Below are positions 6,996 to 10,843 of a DNA stretch of 10,843 nt, in pieces; position 1 is the first letter of the stretch; each line of letters opens with the position of its first letter. Under the pieces are notes generated by a model that did not search any database, was not told the DNA's origin, and worked only from the letters and a program-made list of their open reading frames with translations. Source of the stretch: CALEUX01 sp037439945. GTDB lineage: Bacteria > Bacteroidota > Bacteroidia > Bacteroidales > Marinilabiliaceae. The position numbers and the translations under genes were made by a program. Location: NCBI GenBank assembly GCA_037439945.1, contig JBBIVA010000127.1:1-10843 (forward strand), written 5' to 3'.

Positions 6996-7095
6996 AAACA
7001 AAATACATTTACTTTGAAAAAACTTACAATAAAACGAAACGTTTTAAACACCAGCCTATATTGTTATGGCAGATAAATTTATAGAAGTCAATAAT

Positions 7096-8043
7096 CTATT
7101 TTTTACTTTTTACAATTTTAGTACTCTTAACCTCACCGCTGCTATAAACTGATTTCTTAATATAAATACCCGGGGTAAGGGCATTATAATCTGAACTAAC
7201 CTTAGCACCAGAAATATTGTAATATTCATCTCCAACCAAATCGCCCCTTGAAAACTTAATATTATTTATTGAAGTTGAAGTTGATTTGGCAGCTACAATA
7301 GCCAAAATATCATTTACCGAAAGTGCCTTAGAGAAAATTACAACATCATCATACATAAAAGCAGGGTCAGGATCAGCCCAATTCCAGGCCTGGTTTCCTC
7401 CCAAACAAATATAGGTAAGCGCCGAACCATTTGTAAATAAACCTGACACTGAACCTCCGTCGGCAACACCGGTCAGGTTCCAGGTATTTTGAACAACCCC
7501 GTTTATATAAATCTTTGCCGAAGTTTCGGTTAAAACAACCGTGTAATATTGCCATGTACCGGAATCAAGGTATGTGGTTGAAACAAGATTTTGCCCTGTG
7601 GTATTTTGTGCGTTTGTAAAATCACACCAGCCATTGTTATTTACCTGTAGAATTAACCTGGTTTGTAAAACCATCATTGGCCAGGTATTACCTCCGGCCT
7701 GTGGAGCAGCACCGTAGGCCGAAAAAATGGGCGACCAGAAAAAATTTGCGGCCGTTCCTTTATTAACCCAAAATCCAATGGTTAACTCCTTTTTGCCAGA
7801 AGCCTGTAAATTGGCAAAAATGTTGGTGGGTAATAATAAATAATTTGTTCTGATTCCCTGGCCTCCTAAAGCATTGTGAAAAACTTTACCAAAGCCGGGA
7901 TCTGAAACAGTTACTATGGCTCCATTTCCTATTATGGTTGCACCACCTACACCATTCTCAAAATTATTTGAGTAAAGTAAATCCTGTGCAATAACAGCAA
8001 CCCCAATGAAAAAAGCCAGGCAAAAAAAGTAGAATTTTTTCAT
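7096..8043 (-). CDS. Secreted LamG-domain protein with T9SS-like C-terminal tail
   Basis: 315 aa. Residues 1-19 are a Sec signal peptide (cleavage before Q20). About residues 22-250 form a concanavalin A-like/LamG domain, shown by YSNNFENG (24-31), LTIGFWVNKG (87-96), TWQYYTVVLTETSAKIYINGVV (163-184) and MYDDVVIFSKALSVNDI (230-246). Such domains bind sugars or proteins and often accompany carbohydrate enzymes; no catalytic domain is present here. The C-terminus (about 272-315: EYYNISGAKVSS, LTPGIYIKK, STKIVKSK) resembles the C-terminal sorting domain of type IX secretion substrates, so cell-surface delivery is inferred. The gene is monocistronic with its own terminator. Its upstream region holds a strong hairpin (8062-8091), and a transposable element is inserted 106 bases upstream of its start. 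Confidence 0.82.
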   Translation of the reverse strand: MKKFYFFCLAFFIGVAVIAQDLLYSNNFENGVGGATIIGNGAIVTVSDPGFGKVFHNALGGQGIRTNYLLLPTNIFANLQASGKKELTIGFWVNKGTAANFFWSPIFSAYGAAPQAGGNTWPMMVLQTRLILQVNNNGWCDFTNAQNTTGQNLVSTTYLDSGTWQYYTVVLTETSAKIYINGVVQNTWNLTGVADGGSVSGLFTNGSALTYICLGGNQAWNWADPDPAFMYDDVVIFSKALSVNDILAIVAAKSTSTSINNIKFSRGDLVGDEYYNISGAKVSSDYNALTPGIYIKKSVYSSGEVKSTKIVKSKK

Positions 8044-8061
8044 CTGAAATAATTTTTACGG

Positions 8062-8091
8062 GGAAGTAATTTGCATGATAAATTACTTTCC
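8062..8091 (-). promoter_or_regulatory. Hairpin in the 5' leader of the LamG gene
   Basis: GGAAGTAATTT (8062-8072) pairs with 8080-8091 (AAATTAC followed by TTTCC), 11 pairs with one bulged base and a 7-base loop, 19 bases before the start codon. It could be an operator for a dimeric regulator, or an RNA hairpin that affects stability or translation. No regulator is known from the sequence. Confidence 0.45.
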
Positions 8092-8139
8092 GGGTTAATG
8101 GTTTTGCGAATCATGCCCGCCCTTAAAATTCTGGTTAAA

Positions 8140-8148
8140 TAATTTTAT
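8140..8148. repeat. Left target-site duplication of the MITE
   Basis: TAATTTTAT directly precedes the left end of the element and is repeated exactly at 8364-8372 directly after its right end. Confidence 0.88.
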
Positions 8149-8363
8149 CACTACTATCCGATAAAAAGTTGTTTTGTCCCTAACGAGACAAAAGTTCAAT
8201 TCTCAATTAAGTGTTTTACCGATCTTTAGTCCCTAACGGTACTGTGCCGTCAGGTACAGAATATCGGTAAAGATGAACCGACCCCAATTTTCAGTGTCCT
8301 GTAGGGACACCTCAATTAGTTGGCATTATAGCATCTTATCGAAAAATTTATCGGACAGTAGTG
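8149..8363. mobile_element. 215-bp MITE with 17-bp terminal inverted repeats
   Basis: The ends CACTACTATCCGATAAA (8149-8165) and TTTATCGGACAGTAGTG (8347-8363) are inverted repeats matching at 16 of 17 positions, and the element is flanked by a perfect 9-bp duplication TAATTTTAT. It is too short for a transposase and holds no credible gene, so it is a non-autonomous element moved by an enzyme encoded elsewhere. A 9-bp duplication and these ends suit an IS4-type parent (inference). Inside are three hairpins: 8172-8193 (TTTTGTCCC-TAAC-GAGACAAAA), a long imperfect one at 8215-8271, and 8294-8310 (GTGTCC/GGACAC). The first 55 bases recur at 10789-10843 with one difference. Confidence 0.9.
8215..8271. 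repeat. 57-base imperfect long hairpin at the centre of the MITE
   Basis: TTTACCGAT (8215-8223) pairs with ATCGGTAAA (8263-8271). The arms then stay in register with single mismatches down to a 7-base loop (8240-8246), inner pairs including CCT/AGG and ACGG/CCGT. I count 21 pairs (one G-T) and four single mismatches. If transcribed it would fold as one rod-like stem. Confidence 0.7.
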
Positions 8364-8372
8364 TAATTTTAT
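8364..8372. repeat. Right target-site duplication of the MITE
   Basis: TAATTTTAT directly follows the right end of the element and is identical to 8140-8148. Confidence 0.88.
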
Positions 8373-9436
8373 ATTTTATTACTGTATTAATATTTTTCTC
8401 TAAAGTTTTTATGATTATCAAATTAAAACTGCCATTATCTAATAATGAATTACTTTAAATATGGCTATACCAAGATTACTGTAATAATTAACAAATTTAA
8501 AACCCTGGGAAAAAAGATGTAGTGGACAAATGAATATTAAAGGCAGACAAAAAGGTAAAATAAGGGATTTATGTAAAATTTTCAGGCAATTTTTATGCTG
8601 ATGTTAGTTTTTATAAAAAAAGAAAGGGCCTGATGGTAACTAATAAAAAAACATTGCGGAAAGGCGTGGTTTATTAATTAAGCGGGTTTGCCATTCACAC
8701 TATAATGCTGCTTCATAATTTTGAGCATTTCGATTGTTACTATTTTACTGTTGATTTACCTCATCTGATAAAAACCATGTATAAAATTATTTGGGATTTC
8801 ATGTTTTTTATTTTTGGGGGCAAGCCAAATACAATATTTGCATTGCTTTTTTACCTTACTTTCTTTATAAAATGTCACTATCGTCCGGAGAAAATACATT
8901 CATCGGTTATATGCCCAAGCCGCCCGGGCCCTTTACTTTCTTTCATCCGTAAATAATTTTTTGATTAAGATCGTATTGCCTGTCCCTATAAATAGCTGGA
9001 ACCCGTCCTTAAATTACGGGACCCGTTTTATTGGTGTTTTTCTTAAAATGGTATTCATTATCCGATCTGCCCCACAACAGCAAAAAAAATAAGTTCCGGA
9101 TAAACCGGAATTTCTGGCAAAGGCAGCAGTTACACTTATATTGTAGTTTTGTAAGTTTTTTTTTTACAACAAAAACTTATATCGCCACTAAAAATCAACT
9201 TTATGGGATAAAATCATGGTACTCGCCCCACTCAACCAGCCCATGTTTTTAAACGCCAATAAAATTGATTTTCCTGACAGAATTTTCCTGATGCAGAAAT
9301 TGGCCTTAAAAATTATTCACTTTTTTAACCTGACTCTTTGTGATAGTGTTATAAAACTATTTTAAAAACCAAATTTGCTTATAAAGCACTCATGTTTTGG
9401 CCAAACAAGTAATATGCTTTTAAACACTGCTATTAA
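8373..9436. other. About 1.1 kb with no convincing gene
   Basis: The short open frames here (for example 8705-8956 and 9031-9252 on plus) lack a recognisable family, a plausible leader context or family-like composition, and I do not call them. Structures seen: TTAGTT/AACTAA flanking a purine-rich run (about 8604-8643), a GCCCGGGC palindrome (8932-8939), CCCGT/ACGGG pairing (about 9003-9020), a TTCCGG-ATAAA-CCGGAA hairpin (about 9094-9110) and a ten-T run at 9156-9165 within a TAAGTTTTT/AAAAACTTA inverted repeat. A TAGTTTTG string at 9144-9151 fits the Bacteroidota -7 element but lacks a spaced TTG. The stretch may hold regulatory RNA or decayed sequence, but nothing is proven. Confidence 0.5.
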
Positions 9437-10255
9437 TTATTTCTTATAATAAGTAAGTGCCTCGGTGAGAACTTTTTGCAGGTTTTTAATACGTGCATCG
9501 TCTGAAGGGTGTGTACTTAAAAACTCCGGTGGTTTTTGCCCGCCCAGGGATGACATCCGTGTCCAGAACTCCACTCCGGCGGAAGGGTCATAACCTGCCA
9601 TGGCCATAAAAATTAATCCCAGCCGGTCAGCCTCATACTCATGAGATCTTGAATACGGTAAAACCATACCAACCGTTGTAGTAACACCATAGGCGGTCAT
9701 AAACAGATTTTGCGTTTCCTGGGGTTTTTCCGACAACAAAACGCTAAGGGCTACGGCCCCCGCCTGTACTCCCAGTTGTTGGCTCATCCGTTCACTACCA
9801 TGCTTGGCAACTGCATGGGCAATTTCATGCCCCATTACAACCGCCACGCCGGTTTCATCTTTACATATCGGCATAATTCCGGAATAAAATACAACCTTTC
9901 CGCCCGGCATACACCAGGCATTAACAGCAGGATCATCAACCAGGTTGAACTCCCATTTAAAATTAGCCAGTTGGCTTGACCATCCTTTTTCTCTGAAATA
10001 ATTTTCAACAGCATTGGAAATTTTTTTACCTGCTCTTTTTACAATTTCAGTTTCTTCCTTATTTGTTGAAAGTTTATGTTCTTTTAAAAAAGCATCGTAT
10101 TGAGTAAAACTCATACTTAATAATTCAGACTCAGGTATCAGGCTCAATTGTCTGCGGCCTGTAATAGGAACTGTTGAGCATGCAATCAGTAAAGAAATTA
10201 CAAATAAAACTGCAATGGATTTTAATAACAGTAACTTATTTCTATTATTTTTCAT
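9437..10255 (-). CDS. M48 family zinc metallopeptidase lipoprotein
   Basis: 272 aa. A probable periplasmic, membrane-anchored protease for turnover of misfolded envelope proteins, by analogy with BepA/LoiP and Oma1-type enzymes. A lipoprotein signal peptide ends LLIAC with Cys26, followed by the family-typical STVPITGRRQLSLIP (27-41). The zinc site is HEIAH (His143, Glu144, His147), and Glu206 in SHEYEAD is the expected third zinc ligand. NAWCMPGGKVVFYSG (112-126), before the zinc site, and the late STHP (247-250) are also characteristic. The length suits the peptidase domain alone, with no TPR domain as in BepA. The start codon is fixed by the leader and lipobox. It stands alone on the minus strand with 533 bases of gene-free sequence upstream, so it is likely transcribed on its own. 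Confidence 0.93.
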   Translation of the reverse strand: MKNNRNKLLLLKSIAVLFVISLLIACSTVPITGRRQLSLIPESELLSMSFTQYDAFLKEHKLSTNKEETEIVKRAGKKISNAVENYFREKGWSSQLANFKWEFNLVDDPAVNAWCMPGGKVVFYSGIMPICKDETGVAVVMGHEIAHAVAKHGSERMSQQLGVQAGAVALSVLLSEKPQETQNLFMTAYGVTTTVGMVLPYSRSHEYEADRLGLIFMAMAGYDPSAGVEFWTRMSSLGGQKPPEFLSTHPSDDARIKNLQKVLTEALTYYKK

Positions 10256-10788
10256 TTTATTGAAATTAATTTATTATAAAATTTTGAATGACTTTTATTC
10301 GTTTTTAAGGTGCCTCTTAAAAAAATAACCCATTTGTATTGTTTAAATAATGTAATTTATTTTATGATGTTATATTAATAATTAACCCAAAATAACCATT
10401 TATGTTTACCTGCTATTAAGCTATAACTTTAATACGCTAAACAGAAACAACATACCAAATTTATTTTTTACCAGGCCCAATTGTAAAATTAATATAATTC
10501 AAATAAATATTCTTGCCATTAAATTAAAAATATTAACGTTAAAAATTGGAAAATTTGTATCCTAAGCAACAATTAATAATTGATTTCTGGTGGAAAAAAT
10601 ATGTCACAATTAAATCCATTATATGTTTATCCCGAATTGAAATTATTAACCACAATTTGTTGTTATATTTGATTATTAACATTGTTAATCAAAAAAAATA
10701 TTCTCAATTTTTTGATTGCAAAATTTTATTTCAGCAAACCTGCGATTATAATTTTAACTCTTTAAAAAAACAGACTTTAATAAATTTC
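10256..10788. other. AT-rich gene-free upstream region of the peptidase gene
   Basis: There is no open frame of note. It must contain the promoter of the peptidase gene on the minus strand, though the CAAATTTA string at 10456-10463 (TAnnTTTG read on minus) lacks a correctly spaced partner. On plus, TATATTTG (10664-10671) matches TAnnTTTG but its nearest TTG is 24 bases upstream. An inverted repeat TTGATTATTAAC/GTTAATCAA (10669-10692) overlaps it and could be an operator. Confidence 0.4.
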
Positions 10789-10843
10789 CACTACTATCCG
10801 ATAAAAAGTTGTTTTGTCCCTAACGGGACAAAAGTTCAATTCT
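10789..10843. mobile_element. Second copy of the MITE/IS left end, cut by window edge
   Basis: These 55 bases match 8149-8203 at 54 positions and begin with the same terminal repeat CACTACTATCCGATAAA in the same orientation. The single difference (10825 G against 8185 A) makes the internal hairpin at 10812-10833 perfect here. The window ends before it can be seen whether this is another 215-bp element or the end of a full insertion sequence. Confidence 0.88.

Noticed and set aside
7031..7045. AAAACG-AAA-CGTTTT as a LacI-type operator
   Set aside because: It lies just past the 3' end of the LamG gene rather than upstream of a start, so an operator role is unsupported; it more likely adds to termination.
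8273..8458. 61-codon frame beginning inside the MITE
   Set aside because: Its first half is mobile-element sequence and it crosses the right terminal repeat and the target duplication, so it is not a gene.
8705..8956. 83-codon hydrophobic plus-strand frame
   Set aside because: There is no ribosome-site context, signal peptide pattern or family resemblance; the hydrophobicity follows from T-rich sequence.

Overview
The window looks like an AT-rich Bacteroidota genome, probably an environmental or gut-type member of the Bacteroidales/Marinilabiliales. The basis is the gene content: lipoproteins with Bacteroidota-style leaders, a FISUMP-domain protein, a LamG protein with a T9SS-like tail, and a rhamnogalacturonan esterase/GH28 pair of the kind found in Bacteroidota pectin loci. 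No rRNA, tRNA, CRISPR array or intact transposase gene is visible.

Left part (1-5100, all on +): a pectin-degradation cluster. A terminator-like structure (1-74) closes an unseen upstream gene. Then come a secreted SGNH-type rhamnogalacturonan acetylesterase (334-1506), a small exported protein of unknown function (1605-2345), a secreted GH28 polygalacturonase/rhamnogalacturonidase (2356-3801) and, after a 224-bp gap, a lipoprotein made almost wholly of right-handed beta-helix (4026-5096). The first three probably form one transcript that removes acetyl groups from pectin backbone and cleaves galacturonic-acid linkages outside the cytoplasm. The lipoprotein is a candidate fourth pectin-binding or pectin-cleaving member. 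No SusC/SusD pair or regulator is in view.

Middle part (5100-8050): a strong terminator inside a short inverted-repeat element (5211-5321) separates the cluster from a minus-strand small lipoprotein (5363-5944). This is divergent from a plus-strand FISUMP lipoprotein (6077-6736). A minus-strand LamG-domain secreted protein (7096-8043) follows, with a textbook terminator at its 3' side.

Right part (8044-10843): mostly non-coding. It holds a 215-bp non-autonomous transposable element (MITE, 8149-8363) with 17-bp terminal inverted repeats and a perfect 9-bp target duplication, about 1.1 kb with no convincing gene, a minus-strand M48 metallopeptidase lipoprotein (9437-10255), an AT-rich gap, and the first 55 bases of a second copy of the same element, cut by the window edge (10789-10843). 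The best discovery leads are this element with its set of nested hairpins, the second inverted-repeat element that doubles as a terminator, and the two uncharacterised proteins in the pectin cluster.
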